From NCBI RefSeq assembly GCF_043641665.1, contig NC_092180.1, positions 25,953,391 to 26,017,390 on the forward strand: DNA of 64,000 nucleotides, given 5' to 3'. Both the position numbers and the translations under genes were made by a program. Shown piece after piece: positions 60,240-63,665 of the stretch (the stretch's first letter is position 1; each line of letters opens with the position of its first letter). The notes under the pieces are model-generated. The model did not search any database. It saw only the letters and a program-made list of their open reading frames with translations, and had not been told where the DNA came from. The DNA is from Enoplosus armatus (Eukaryota; Chordata; Actinopteri; Centrarchiformes; Enoplosidae).

Positions 60240-61165
60240 CATGTGTGTGCGTGTGCGTGTGCGTGTGTGTGTGCAGAACGCACTGCAGTTCATCAAACAG
60301 TGCTGGAAGATGCAGGGACGTCCTCTCTTCCTGGTTCTCATCCGCGAAGATAACATCAAGTAATATACACACTCTGTAATAGCTCTTTTATCTTTTTTTT
60401 CTCTGTCTTCCTGTCCTCTGATAGCTTTCTCACACCATTCTGCCCTCTCTCATTTCTCCACTCATCATCTTCTATCGCTCCTTTTTATGTCTGGCTCAAG
60501 CTCCAAACGTCTTGACAGTCACAAGACTGAAGACATTTCTGTCTCCCTCCCTCCCTCTCTCCCTCTCGTCCCCTCTACGTGTACCATTTATCTTTATAGC
60601 GGGAAGGTGCAACTGTATTTGCTTGCTGATTGGGTGATAATGTTTCTCATTTGTATCACTATAGCCGGGCTGGTGGGCTGATTACAGCAGTATTGACCAT
60701 TATCCAGGAAGCCGTATGTTAAATGTGCTACAAACGCTTAAACAGCCACATTGCAGCATCTGTAAATGAGTCAGTGGGCTCTCATAGGAGCAACTCAATA
60801 GTCATTAGTTTGCTATTGATCGGGATGATGACCTGTATGGAAGGCGACAGCAGACCGCATAAAGCAATGACAGTCTGGGTGAAAAGTGTGGATTTATTTT
60901 TTGGAGTTGTCAGCTCTGATGATTTCATTCTATATTTTCAATACACGTGTTCTGTTTGGAATATGATAGTTAACACAAATGTTTTGACTCATAATTGGAC
61001 AGATTCACTGTACTGTGCACTGTAGGAAGTGGGGGGGGGGGAGGAAAGAGTCATTTTAACCTTTGTCTCACCAGGGGGAGCCGCTTCAACCCAGTCTTGG
61101 ACATGCTGGCCTCGTTCAAGAAAGGCAACATCGGGGGGGTCAAAGTTCACGTCGACAGACTTCAG
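2030..61165 (+). CDS. phkb: phosphorylase b kinase regulatory subunit beta, partial, 16 internal exons
   Basis: Phosphorylase kinase is an (alpha beta gamma delta)4 complex that phosphorylates and activates glycogen phosphorylase in the cytosol; beta is a large regulatory and scaffolding subunit controlled by PKA phosphorylation. Joining the 16 exons listed separately (108, 81, 116, 64, 96, 198, 58, 78, 159, 95, 56, 94, 84, 105, 83, 91 nt) gives 522 uninterrupted codons. These align without gaps to what I recall of human PHKB residues of about 135-655, including [40 protein letters not shown] and [20 protein letters not shown] paralogues diverge in these motifs, so beta is preferred. The first part of this stretch belongs to the GH15 glucoamylase-like region; the C-terminal part of the protein is outside the window. 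Neither start nor stop codon is present. Confidence 0.97.
2138..3054 (+). other. phkb intron 1 of window
   Basis: 917 nt. Apart from a T run at about 2192-2207 I see nothing beyond ordinary AT-rich intron. A small plus-strand frame at 2622-2816 has no recognisable product. Confidence 0.9.
3055..3135 (+). CDS. phkb: phkb exon 2 of window (codons 37-63)
   Basis: 81 nt, phase 0 to 0. Acceptor TTGCTCTAG|ATC, donor GATGAG|gtaaac. It encodes [20 protein letters not shown] then IIYNTDE, nearly the human [20 protein letters not shown] helix pair. The exon is too short to show as a long open frame and was found by homology. Its symmetric phase means skipping would keep frame but would remove a core helix. 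Confidence 0.96.
3470..3775 (+). repeat. dispersed repeat family B, copy 1
   Basis: It shares with 24140-24390 the 18-nt block TTTATGACCAAATACCTG (3608-3625) and, in the same order, a GCCACCA block before it and a GTTAGCATGCT block after it. I associate the CATCAGCAT..GTTAGCATGCT motif with common percomorph interspersed repeats. It is noncoding and of unknown class. Confidence 0.65.
4150..4250 (-). mobile_element. possible tRNA-derived SINE or tRNA-like relic
   Basis: Reading the minus strand, GGTTCGATTCC (+ strand 4182-4192) exactly fits the Pol III B-box consensus GGTTCGANNCC. About 40 nt upstream on that strand is a loose A-box candidate (TCTGGGTTGGTG). I cannot fold an intact cloverleaf with acceptor stem, so it is a SINE head or pseudo-tRNA and not a functional tRNA gene. 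Confidence 0.4.
6104..6146. repeat. (TG)n microsatellite
   Basis: 43 nt of TG after a TATATATA run, 190 nt upstream of exon 3. The Cys/Val frames over it are not genes. Confidence 0.97.
6335..6450 (+). CDS. phkb: phkb exon 3 of window (codons 64-101 plus 2 nt)
   Basis: 116 nt, enters in phase 0 and leaves after two bases of a Ser codon (AG|C across the intron). Acceptor TCTGTGTGCAG|GTT, donor TTCCAG|gtcagt. It encodes [20 protein letters not shown] then [18 protein letters not shown]; human differs mainly at [23 protein letters not shown] is a highly conserved stretch of the GH15-like fold. The acceptor tract is TG-rich rather than C/T-rich. Confidence 0.97.
6745..7345 (+). mobile_element. 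non-LTR retrotransposon fragment, internally deleted
   Basis: The frame 6742-7101 has a [20 protein letters not shown] segment, the start of an APE-type endonuclease domain (the GTWNV motif), then LDIVGL. From about 7060 the sequence jumps to reverse-transcriptase material: a LREYG segment, a frame-broken VGL.QGC.LSP region and [10 protein letters not shown] near 7281-7310, which carries the F-A-D-D catalytic box. The intervening endonuclease and RT parts are deleted and frameshifts are present. It is a dead LINE copy; clade not assigned. Confidence 0.85.
7345..8195 (-). mobile_element. non-LTR retrotransposon fragment (different family), degraded
   Basis: On the minus strand, 8164-7925 encodes a linker-like segment with [20 protein letters not shown], typical of L2/Rex1-like LINE proteins between endonuclease and RT. 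Near 7900-7840 a [14 protein letters not shown] segment follows. Near 7535-7505 there is [10 protein letters not shown] (RT motif 1 area), and 7459-7345 has [20 protein letters not shown], the RT motif A with its catalytic Asp. Stops, deletions and an inverted-repeat insertion (7601-7753) break it. It abuts the plus-strand LINE at about 7345. Confidence 0.8.
7601..7753. repeat. inverted repeat, arms about 33-35 nt
   Basis: The left arm (7601-7635, containing GAGCTATTTACAATGGA) is matched by the reverse complement of 7721-7753 (TCCATTGTAAATAGCTC and on), with about 85 nt between. The core 17 nt are exact and the outer part is imperfect. It sits inside the minus-strand LINE remnant. Confidence 0.8.
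9775..10215 (+). repeat. dispersed repeat family A, copy 2
   Basis: This copy begins with an ATATTAACAATTGATCA-type block and a GTGTAATGTGAAA block, as in copy 4 at 63078 onward. It continues through CTACCTGCCC, GGTTGGTGGAGACC and ATAGAGCTAA to a degraded 3' end near 10205. It is noncoding. Confidence 0.75.
10310..10468. repeat. dispersed repeat family D fragment
   Basis: The order CTTCCTCTTCTG, GCGGATTACAGCC, GTGTAAAG, then TTAATGGAAACG parallels the interior and right end of the element at 24478-24686. The left terminal repeat is not recognisable here. Confidence 0.45.
10921..10957. repeat. (TG)n microsatellite
   Basis: 37 nt of uninterrupted TG. Confidence 0.97.
11552..11615 (+). CDS. 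phkb: phkb exon 4 of window (codons 102-123)
   Basis: 64 nt; its first base completes the Ser codon from exon 3 and it ends in phase 0. Acceptor ATCTTTGCAG|C, donor AACCAG|gtattt. It encodes [20 protein letters not shown] then Q, apparently identical to human from memory. It is one of the most conserved parts of the beta subunit. Confidence 0.97.
11616..14736 (+). other. phkb intron 4 of window
   Basis: 3.1 kb. Short TG runs lie near 12277-12292 and 12838-12854, and C-rich and G-rich runs near 14335-14350 and 14141-14154. I see no repeat family I can name and no gene. The small frames of 70-120 aa are unsupported. Confidence 0.8.
14737..14832 (+). CDS. phkb: phkb exon 5 of window (codons 124-155)
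   Basis: 96 nt, phase 0 to 0. Acceptor TTGTTCCGCAG|GGC, donor TCACAT|gtgagt. It encodes [20 protein letters not shown] then [12 protein letters not shown], matching human as I recall it. [12 protein letters not shown] is a signature of the alpha/beta subunit family. Confidence 0.97.
14833..16315 (+). other. phkb intron 5 of window
   Basis: 1.5 kb with no recognised repeat. An AT-rich segment at about 15900-16090 has several TAAT-type cores and looks less decayed than its surroundings, which is noted only as a weak hint of constraint. Confidence 0.8.
16316..16513 (+). CDS. phkb: phkb exon 6 of window (codons 156-221)
   Basis: 198 nt, the largest exon here, phase 0 to 0. Acceptor CCCGGGCAG|AAC, donor ATGAAG|gtgggt. 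It encodes [20 protein letters not shown], a [19 protein letters not shown] segment and [20 protein letters not shown]. Human has SLEDPNRCYYKPAEIK at the end. The [14 protein letters not shown] block is a family hallmark in the GH15-like fold. Confidence 0.97.
17242..17276. repeat. (TG)n microsatellite
   Basis: About 35 nt of TG. Confidence 0.97.
17925..18385 (+). repeat. dispersed repeat family A, copy 3
   Basis: ATATTTTAATGTTAACGATGG and GTCATGTGAAAG correspond to the start of copies 2 and 4. The GGTTTGGTGGAGATC and ACAGAGCTAAAAGGAGAG blocks follow, and it ends with a CCAAGTGGCCAAAAA..CTGCTTTAA block that defines the 3' end of the family. Confidence 0.75.
19996..20031. repeat. (CA)n microsatellite
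   Basis: About 36 nt of CA. Confidence 0.97.
20311..20346. repeat. (CA)n microsatellite
   Basis: About 36 nt of CA ending in CGCACG. Confidence 0.97.
20685..20813 (+). mobile_element. Tc1/mariner-like transposase C-terminal fragment
   Basis: The frame gives [20 protein letters not shown] and then [13 protein letters not shown] before a stop. The [13 protein letters not shown] motif is the classic block around the last acidic catalytic residue of Tc1-type DDE transposases. The part after LEILE appears deleted relative to intact relatives. No terminal repeats are visible nearby, so only a scrap of the gene remains. Confidence 0.75.
22287..22344 (+). CDS. phkb: phkb exon 7 of window (codons 222-240 plus 1 nt)
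   Basis: 58 nt, enters in phase 0 and leaves after the first base of a Gly codon. Acceptor CTCTCTCCAG|CTT with a strong pyrimidine tract, donor ATTGACG|gtaagc. It encodes [19 protein letters not shown]; human has FFLYMMID. The exon is very short and was found by homology. Confidence 0.96.
22345..23025 (+). other. phkb intron 7 of window, ending in a (TG)n acceptor
   Basis: 681 nt. The interior has short CATACATACA-type runs near 22800. From 22964 to 23020 the sequence is almost pure TG, running directly into TGCAG and the exon, so there is no ordinary polypyrimidine tract. Confidence 0.9.
22964..23020. repeat. (TG)n tract adjacent to exon 8 acceptor
   Basis: 57 nt of TG with two C interruptions near the start and an uninterrupted 40-nt GT run (22981-23020). 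It is separated from exon 8 only by TGCAG. Confidence 0.98.
23026..23103 (+). CDS. phkb: phkb exon 8 of window (codons 241-266 plus 1 nt)
   Basis: 78 nt; two bases complete a Gly codon and one base of the next Gly codon remains, so it is a symmetric phase 1-1 exon of 26 codons. Acceptor (GT)nTGCAG|GG, donor TACGACG|gtgagt. It encodes [20 protein letters not shown] then FQSYD. Human has [20 protein letters not shown], and the end of the exon is variable. (TG)n lies directly upstream and (CA)n about 24 nt downstream. Confidence 0.96.
23128..23193. repeat. (CA)n tract just downstream of exon 8
   Basis: About 66 nt of CA with minor interruptions, beginning 25 nt after the exon 8 donor. It is complementary to the (TG)n on the other side of the exon. 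Confidence 0.98.
24140..24390 (+). repeat. dispersed repeat family B, copy 2
   Basis: This copy has TTTATGACCAAATACCTG at 24198-24215, exactly as in copy 1. It then has AAACATCAGCATGTTAGAAT, GAGCATGTTAGCATGCTGAC and a GCACAGCTGTGCCTAAGTA block, which I recognise as a common percomorph interspersed repeat. Confidence 0.75.
24478..24686. mobile_element. short element with terminal inverted repeats (family D)
   Basis: GTTTCCATCCAC at the left end (about 24480-24491) is the exact reverse complement of GTGGATGGAAAC at 24674-24685. Imperfect matching continues inward (ATGCCAT versus ATGGCAT). At about 209 nt with no coding frame it fits a MITE. The interior resembles 10310-10468. Confidence 0.6.
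25413..25455. repeat. (CA)n microsatellite 31 nt upstream of exon 9
   Basis: About 43 nt of CA. It is followed by a normal pyrimidine-rich acceptor tract before exon 9. Confidence 0.98.
25487..25645 (+). CDS. phkb: phkb exon 9 of window (codons 267-319 plus 1 nt)
   Basis: 159 nt, symmetric phase 1-1. Acceptor TCTCATTCCAG|GC, donor CTGCTGG|gtatgc. It encodes [40 protein letters not shown] and [22 protein letters not shown] and GSQKRFPSN are family signatures. Odd point: human and PHKA proteins have Trp before GQ (LFLWGQ), but the codon at 25609-25611 is TGT, Cys. Confidence 0.97.
25646..26053 (+). other. phkb intron 9 of window
   Basis: 408 nt. The last 50 nt are TG-rich (TGTGTGTGTCTGTGTGTGTG at 26016-26035) before ATGTTGCAG. 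Nothing else. Confidence 0.9.
26054..26148 (+). CDS. phkb: phkb exon 10 of window (codons 320-351)
   Basis: 95 nt; the first two bases complete a Val codon (human Ala) and it ends in phase 0. Acceptor ATGTTGCAG|TG, donor AATCAG|gtaagc. It encodes [20 protein letters not shown] then [11 protein letters not shown]. Human has [20 protein letters not shown], so the match is clear. The intron that follows is by far the longest. Confidence 0.97.
28160..28480. repeat. degenerate AT-rich repeat with recurring TTTTAGCTA-like motif
   Basis: Variants of CCATTACTTTTAGCTA and TTTCAGCCATTTAGTCATT recur through this segment at irregular spacing. It is a decayed simple or mini-satellite-like tract and has no coding potential. 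Confidence 0.5.
29936..30110 (+). mobile_element. one end of a MITE related to the element at 62550-62870
   Basis: TGTATATAAAGATGGAC at about 29940-29956, followed by TCCACTTCCTCCCACTGTA, matches the reverse complement of the right end of the 62550-62870 element. The next part (AATGAAGCCAAAATATC, GGTGCTGCCATCTTG) is a string I associate with common teleost repeats. The opposite terminus was not found. Confidence 0.6.
30235..30475 (-). repeat. dispersed repeat family A, copy 5 (reverse)
   Basis: The reverse complement gives CACTACCTGCTCAGCTCCAA, GGCAGACAGACATAGTTAGC, GGAGCATTTAGCAACTAAAG, AATATTTCCCTCCG and ACTTACATTCACCAGGTAG, in the same order as copy 4 at 63340-63500. Confidence 0.8.
32715..32980. 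mobile_element. possible hAT-like element (one terminus only)
   Basis: TAGGGCTGTCACAAATA at 32715 resembles the TAGGGCTG terminal repeats of vertebrate hAT nonautonomous elements. A G run follows. I could not find the matching right end or an 8-bp target duplication, so this is weak. Confidence 0.25.
36261..36289. repeat. (CA)n microsatellite
   Basis: About 29 nt of CA after a C-rich run. Confidence 0.97.
36426..36478. repeat. (CA)n microsatellite
   Basis: About 53 nt of uninterrupted CA. Confidence 0.98.
39218..39251. repeat. (CA)n microsatellite
   Basis: About 34 nt of CA. Confidence 0.97.
39693..39824 (+). other. candidate in-phase cassette exon in the large phkb intron (unproven)
   Basis: A T-rich tract and GGATTTTCAG precede 39693, and GCTGAG|gtgatt follows 39824. 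The 132 nt between are open in phase 0 (44 codons: [44 protein letters not shown]). Exons 10 and 11 meet in phase 0, so inclusion would keep frame. CpG density is high for an intron (about 12 in the first 100 nt). Against it: the donor is only moderate, an AAG lies about 10 nt upstream of the acceptor, and I know of no such insert in PHKB. It could equally be a CpG-rich regulatory element. Confidence 0.25.
39834..39868. repeat. (CCT)n microsatellite
   Basis: About 11 CCT units followed by CCCTCCCTC; it gives the polyserine run in the overlapping plus-strand frame. Confidence 0.95.
40975..41115. repeat. dispersed repeat relic with ACGTAAGT palindromes
   Basis: TTAGGCAACAAACTACTTGG and TCAAGGTTAGGAAAAGA resemble a common teleost interspersed repeat. 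They are followed by several TACGTAAGT-type words and a perfect 14-nt palindrome GACTTACGTAAGTC at 41090-41103. Confidence 0.5.
41370..41700. repeat. polypurine low-complexity tract
   Basis: About 330 nt consist almost wholly of A and G, built of GGAAGGAA, GAAAGAAA and GGACAGA words with scattered C and T. Both the plus-strand Lys/Arg/Glu-rich frame (41473-41940) and the minus-strand Phe/Leu/Ser frames are its translations. Confidence 0.95.
42640..42665 (+). repeat. G-rich run
   Basis: The run is GGGC followed by two long G runs split by a single A, on the sense strand; it has G-quadruplex potential. Similar G homopolymers lie at 37240-37253, 41742-41751 and 47827-47840. Confidence 0.9.
42943..43275. 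mobile_element. foldback/MITE-type element with long inverted arms
   Basis: The left half (TTTTGGGAAATAT at 42943, then CTTAGCTTAGCATAAAGACT near 43053-43072) is mirrored by the right half (AGTCTTTATGCTAAGCTAAG near 43174-43193, then ATATTTCCCAAA near 43260-43271). The arms are about 130 nt and imperfect, around an 80-100 nt centre. There is no coding frame. I associate the GCTTAGCATAAAGACTGGAAACAGGGGGAAA string with an abundant percomorph repeat. Confidence 0.8.
44766..44880 (-). repeat. dispersed repeat family A, 3' end (reverse)
   Basis: The reverse complement has AACTGCTGGATGGGTAAAAA and GGTGCCCCCAAGTGGCCAAA, the terminal blocks of copies 3 and 4. Upstream it matches the tail of copy 5. 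Confidence 0.65.
46243..46286. repeat. (TG)n microsatellite with CG interruptions
   Basis: TGTGTGTGTGTGCG units grade into GCGTGCGTGCGTG. Confidence 0.95.
47393..47415. repeat. (ATT)n microsatellite
   Basis: About 7 ATT units. Confidence 0.95.
47690..48180 (-). mobile_element. non-LTR retrotransposon fragment, RT C-terminal region
   Basis: On the minus strand the frame 48154-47699 has [20 protein letters not shown] and [14 protein letters not shown]. These fit the YLGVHID..L.W motif and the QQRLYFLRRLR segment found after the catalytic RT core in many LINEs. Beyond about 48000 the match fades and frameshifts are likely. A G14 run (47827-47840) interrupts it. It is a dead 3' portion. Confidence 0.75.
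49259..49359. repeat. (TC)n followed by (CA)n
   Basis: An almost perfect TC run of about 69 nt (49259-49327), then a short break and a CA run at 49340-49359. It lies 400 nt upstream of exon 11. Confidence 0.98.
49758..49813 (+). CDS. phkb: phkb exon 11 of window (codons 352-369 plus 2 nt)
   Basis: 56 nt, enters in phase 0 and leaves after two bases of an Arg codon. Acceptor TCTTTCACAG|GGT, donor CCAGAG|gtaatg. It encodes [18 protein letters not shown]; human has [18 protein letters not shown]. The intron turns into (TG)n within five bases of the donor. Confidence 0.97.
49818..49874. repeat. (TG)n(TA)n(TG)n tract adjacent to exon 11 donor
   Basis: 57 nt starting four bases after the GT splice site. 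Confidence 0.98.
50022..50066. repeat. (TG)n microsatellite
   Basis: 45 nt of TG. Confidence 0.98.
50505..50541. repeat. (TG)n(AG)n microsatellite
   Basis: 26 nt of TG followed by about 11 nt of AG. Confidence 0.97.
50683..50709. repeat. (TG)n tract forming the exon 12 acceptor region
   Basis: 27 nt of TG followed directly by the AG of the acceptor (TGTGTGTAG|A). Confidence 0.98.
50712..50805 (+). CDS. phkb: phkb exon 12 of window (codons 370-401)
   Basis: 94 nt; its first base completes an Arg codon and it ends in phase 0. Acceptor TGTGTGTAG|A, donor GTCAAG|gtaaca. It encodes [20 protein letters not shown] then [11 protein letters not shown], with one difference from remembered human (Q to K). 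The acceptor lacks a pyrimidine tract. Confidence 0.97.
52440..52975. repeat. degenerate pyrimidine-rich minisatellite, period about 52-63 nt
   Basis: Variants of TCATATCTGTNACACCAACC recur near 52502, 52556, 52660, 52712, 52776, 52838, 52901 and 52960, separated by C/T-rich filler (CTCCTCT, GGTTCCTCC). Spacing is about 52-54 nt early and 59-64 nt late. The Pro/Ser/Leu-rich open frames over it reflect the repeat. Confidence 0.7.
53520..54260 (+). mobile_element. probable dispersed element with inverted arms
   Basis: The arms at 54038-54109 and 54173-54245 are reverse complements over about 72 nt (shared blocks GTGGGTAT, CCAAAGTT, AGTACAAAATTCCCTC) around a 63-nt C-rich centre. The 500 nt before them (for example AGATATTAGGGAAATCATCT, AGTAGTCCCATCATCGCAGT) resemble a common teleost repeat as I remember it. 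The 5' boundary is a guess. Confidence 0.5.
57830..57913 (+). CDS. phkb: phkb exon 13 of window (codons 402-429)
   Basis: 84 nt, phase 0 to 0. Acceptor GTCTTTCTGCAG|GCA, donor TGCAAG|gtatat. It encodes [20 protein letters not shown] then VGCIGTCK. Human has [20 protein letters not shown] and IGCLGTSK. The alignment is unambiguous, though this exon is less conserved than its neighbours. Confidence 0.96.
58223..58256. repeat. (TG)n microsatellite
   Basis: 34 nt of TG. Confidence 0.98.
58303..58368. repeat. (TG)n microsatellite
   Basis: 66 nt of uninterrupted TG, the longest TG run in the window. Confidence 0.98.
58579..58606. repeat. (TG)n microsatellite
   Basis: 28 nt of TG. Confidence 0.98.
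58796..58842. repeat. (TG)n tract upstream of exon 14 acceptor
   Basis: 47 nt of TG, followed by a 17-nt stretch TCTTTGTCTCCCTCCAG that ends in the acceptor. Confidence 0.98.
58860..58964 (+). CDS. phkb: phkb exon 14 of window (codons 430-464)
   Basis: 105 nt, symmetric phase 0 to 0. Acceptor TCTCCCTCCAG|ATT, donor ATTAAG|gtaagg. It encodes [20 protein letters not shown] then [15 protein letters not shown]; human has YPIIFDLSDFYMSQDVFLLI. Conservation is very high. Confidence 0.97.
59715..59810 (+). mobile_element. degraded tRNA-derived SINE head
   Basis: AGTTCGATTCC at 59766-59776 fits the Pol III B box with one change, followed by TGCCAGGGACCTTTTG. A GAGCTAGTGTTCTAAGTTG block about 45 nt upstream is a plausible decayed A box. 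The GTTCGATTCC..CCAGGGACCTTT order resembles teleost SINE heads. No tail is recognised. Confidence 0.5.
60188..60273. repeat. (TG)n tract with CG/CA interruptions forming the exon 15 acceptor region
   Basis: About 48 nt of pure TG, then GCGTGCATG and GTGTGCGTG units, ending GTGTGTGTGTGCAG|AAC with no pyrimidine tract. Confidence 0.98.
60277..60359 (+). CDS. phkb: phkb exon 15 of window (codons 465-491 plus 2 nt)
   Basis: 83 nt, enters in phase 0 and leaves after AA of a Lys codon. Acceptor GTGTGTGCAG|AAC, donor ATCAA|gtaata. The donor is placed at 60360 because the next exon starts with G, making AAG, and human has Arg here. It encodes [20 protein letters not shown] then LIREDNI; human has QYWKMHGRPLFLV. 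Confidence 0.96.
60360..61074 (+). other. phkb intron 15 of window
   Basis: 715 nt; CT-rich near 60540-60575 and an 11-nt G run at 61031-61041. No gene. Confidence 0.9.
61075..61165 (+). CDS. phkb: phkb exon 16 of window (codons 492-522)
   Basis: 91 nt; its first base completes Lys and it ends in phase 0. Acceptor TCTCACCAG|G, donor CTTCAG|gtttgt. It encodes [20 protein letters not shown] then [10 protein letters not shown]; human has ILDMLAALKKGIIG. The next human exon (beginning TLISGAVVEQ) is not found before 64000. Confidence 0.97.
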
Positions 61166-62549
61166 GTTTGTGGATCCGATTGAAATAGACTTGTTCATGC
61201 TTGTATTGATTCTTCCATTTGGTCATTCTTAATCACTCTTTATTTAAGGGATTACACGGGATTCCCTTAATGGATTATTGGACGTGTTAACAATCAATAG
61301 TTTGTTATTTGTAAAAAAAAAAAATTTCCATAATTACAGCATTTTTTTAAATACACTGTAAGTGACCACCGTGAAGATGAGACTGAACATCATCACTTTA
61401 AAACAGTCTAACCCATTTGTCTTGTAGCAGCAAAAAGGGGCTGAAGCCTTCAACAGCACAGAACTGTTACCAAGTAAACATAAAATCAATAACAGACTTT
61501 TGTTTAAGATAATAAGAATGTCTTAGCTGCATGATAGGGGGGAGTCAAGCGCTGTCTGTTCACTTCGATAGTAGTCCAGCAGCTGAACAAAGCGCAGATG
61601 TACCGGGAGGCACAAATATTGTAGTGCCAACCTTAGCAGCTCAGGAAATCCTATAAAATGTTAAAACGTTTAAATTTATATATTTGGCCATCAGAATTAC
61701 ACCCAGACAAAGGTTTCAGCGTATGTGTCCATCATCTTTAAGGTATATTTCATATCCACAGCCGCTATGTTTCTTTCTTCTATGATTAACTAAACAGGAG
61801 TCAGTCATGCATTTTATTGGGAGGATCAGTGGTGTTAGGTCTTGACATTGTTCCAATCCATACAAGTGGACCACTGGATCAATGTTACCATTACTCTTAC
61901 TGCACTTTTGATGTTTTGCGTATTGCGAAGGATTTTCATTAAAAAAAGAAAAGAAAAAAAAAAGCGGCTGTCGGGGCAAAACATGCCACCTGCTCGCTCC
62001 CGCTGGCTCAGTTACAACAGATATTACCGCCATCTGTGAAATAAACAGCGGCTTGATATTACAAATGTTTCAATAAATTGTGTTGCAGGGCGTCCTCTCT
62101 CTCTACTGGAAGAAACAAAAGTTTCCAAGCCCTTAATCTGAGGTCCCTCCTTATTTCAATAGCAATACCAGTGCTAATCTGTGTTTTGACCTTGGTCTGT
62201 CAGATTCAGTTTGGGAGGCAAACTGTTTTTGTTTGCCTGGGAAAGGTGAAACGGAATTGAGCCTGGACGGTTTTAAAAAGGAGATGGAAACTATTGGAGT
62301 GAAGCATTTTGTGGCTTGTTAAAAAAATACATTGGAATGTCTTCAGGGGAACACAACAAATTAAATGGTGAATTGATAGATTAGAGGTAGCTCCCTCCAG
62401 TGTATCTTTTGGCCTGCTGAGTAGACTGCAGAGAAACCTGAATCGACACTCAGTGCCATCACACATTAATGAAGCCATTTATATTAGTGAGCGTTATCGC
62501 ATTTGTGGCATGCTTGAAACAAGCATAGCAAGTGTCACAGACTTTAGAC

Positions 62550-62870
62550 TGTATATAAAGATAGACGCCATGACAGCACCCCAAAAGTGGAAGCATAAAT
62601 CCCGCCCCCTCCATGTTAGCGGGTGGGACATGGGCCAAACCAAAACATCAAAGTACACATCAAATACATTTTCCCCAAATATGGTTTCTGTCATTTTAGG
62701 TAGTTCTTATGACACTGGTGTTTGTTCAAGTGTTCATTTTTCTGATAAGTTTGTTTTTAATTAGTTATGACTGTGCTGACCTCGACCTCGGCTCCACCCC
62801 CCTATCACCACTGCGCAGACTCTGGCTACAGTGGGAGGAAGTGGACACGTGTTGTCCATCTTTATATACA
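62550..62870. mobile_element. MITE with 17-nt terminal inverted repeats
   Basis: The left end TGTATATAAAGATAGAC (62550-62566) and the right end GTCCATCTTTATATACA (62854-62870) are reverse complements with one mismatch. The element is 321 nt and has no transposase. The right end matches the partial copy at 29936 onward through TCCACTTCCTCCCACTGTA. No clear target-site duplication is visible, so the superfamily is unassigned. Confidence 0.8.
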
Positions 62871-63077
62871 ACCTATGTCACCGACGCTATGAAGCCAGCC
62901 TACTTAGTTCAGCAGTATTACTGAGAAGGGGTCAGACAGGGTTCCAGAGTCAGTGTGGCCTCAGTAGACATTGCAATGCCTCCTATCTAAGATCATCTAA
63001 AAACAAAGGACCACAAAAAAAATGAAAGCAAAATTCAGATTTTGCATTCAAAACATAACAGCAAATTTCTGCTTTAA

Positions 63078-63665
63078 TCAATATTTTGATATTAACAATG
63101 GATCACATGACTTTGTGTATTGTGAAAGATTTCGCTCATCGATACAAAGAGATAATCATCACCCAACTCTGCAGTTCCCCTCAACTCAACAGAACATTTT
63201 TTGCATTTTTTGACTCGTTGTTTAGGTTTCACAGCCTCCAACTTTACTGTTTTCTTTCAGTCTCATCACTCCAATCAACCTCATTTCCAGCAGCAGTAGT
63301 TTTCAGTGGAAAAAGCTCTTAAAACCCACCGCACACTACCTGCCCAGCACCAAAAGGCTGACGGACGAAGTTAGCAACCAGCTGGTGAACATAGTAGAGT
63401 ATTTAACGGCTAAAGAGCCAGATATTTCCCTCTGGAGTTTGTGGAAACCAAAAACAGAGCTAAAAGGAGAGCGAACATCGGACTTACATTCACCAGGTGG
63501 ACGAAAACAAGACTCAAATGAATGATAATGTTCCTCTGCATCTGCTAGATGAGTAAATAAAACAAACACAATCGATGTCCTTTACTAGCGAGTTCCTCAA
63601 AATCCACTTAAAAGGTGGTAATATGCCCCCAAGTGGTCAAAAATCAGTCAATGCAGCTTTAAATA
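63078..63665 (+). repeat. dispersed repeat family A, copy 4 (most complete)
   Basis: The order of blocks is ATATTAACAATGGATCACA, a CATTTCCAGCAGCAGTAGTT block, CACTACCTGCCCAGCACCAA, GGAGTTTGTGGAAACC, ACAGAGCTAAAAGGAGAG, GACTTACATTCACCAGGTGG, then GCCCCCAAGTGGTCAAAAA and GCTTTAAATAAA. The other copies are subsets of this order. About 590 nt, noncoding. Confidence 0.8.

Larger units (their letters stand above)
58965..60276 (+). other. phkb intron 14 of window
   Basis: 1.3 kb. A SINE-like tRNA-derived relic lies near 59715-59810, and an 86-nt TG/CG-interrupted tract (60188-60273) ends at the acceptor. Otherwise AT-rich. Confidence 0.85.

Noticed and set aside
58206..60372. Thr/His- or Cys/Val-rich frames and possible CRISPR-like periodicity
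   Set aside because: Pure dinucleotide microsatellites; there are no spaced direct repeats with unique spacers.
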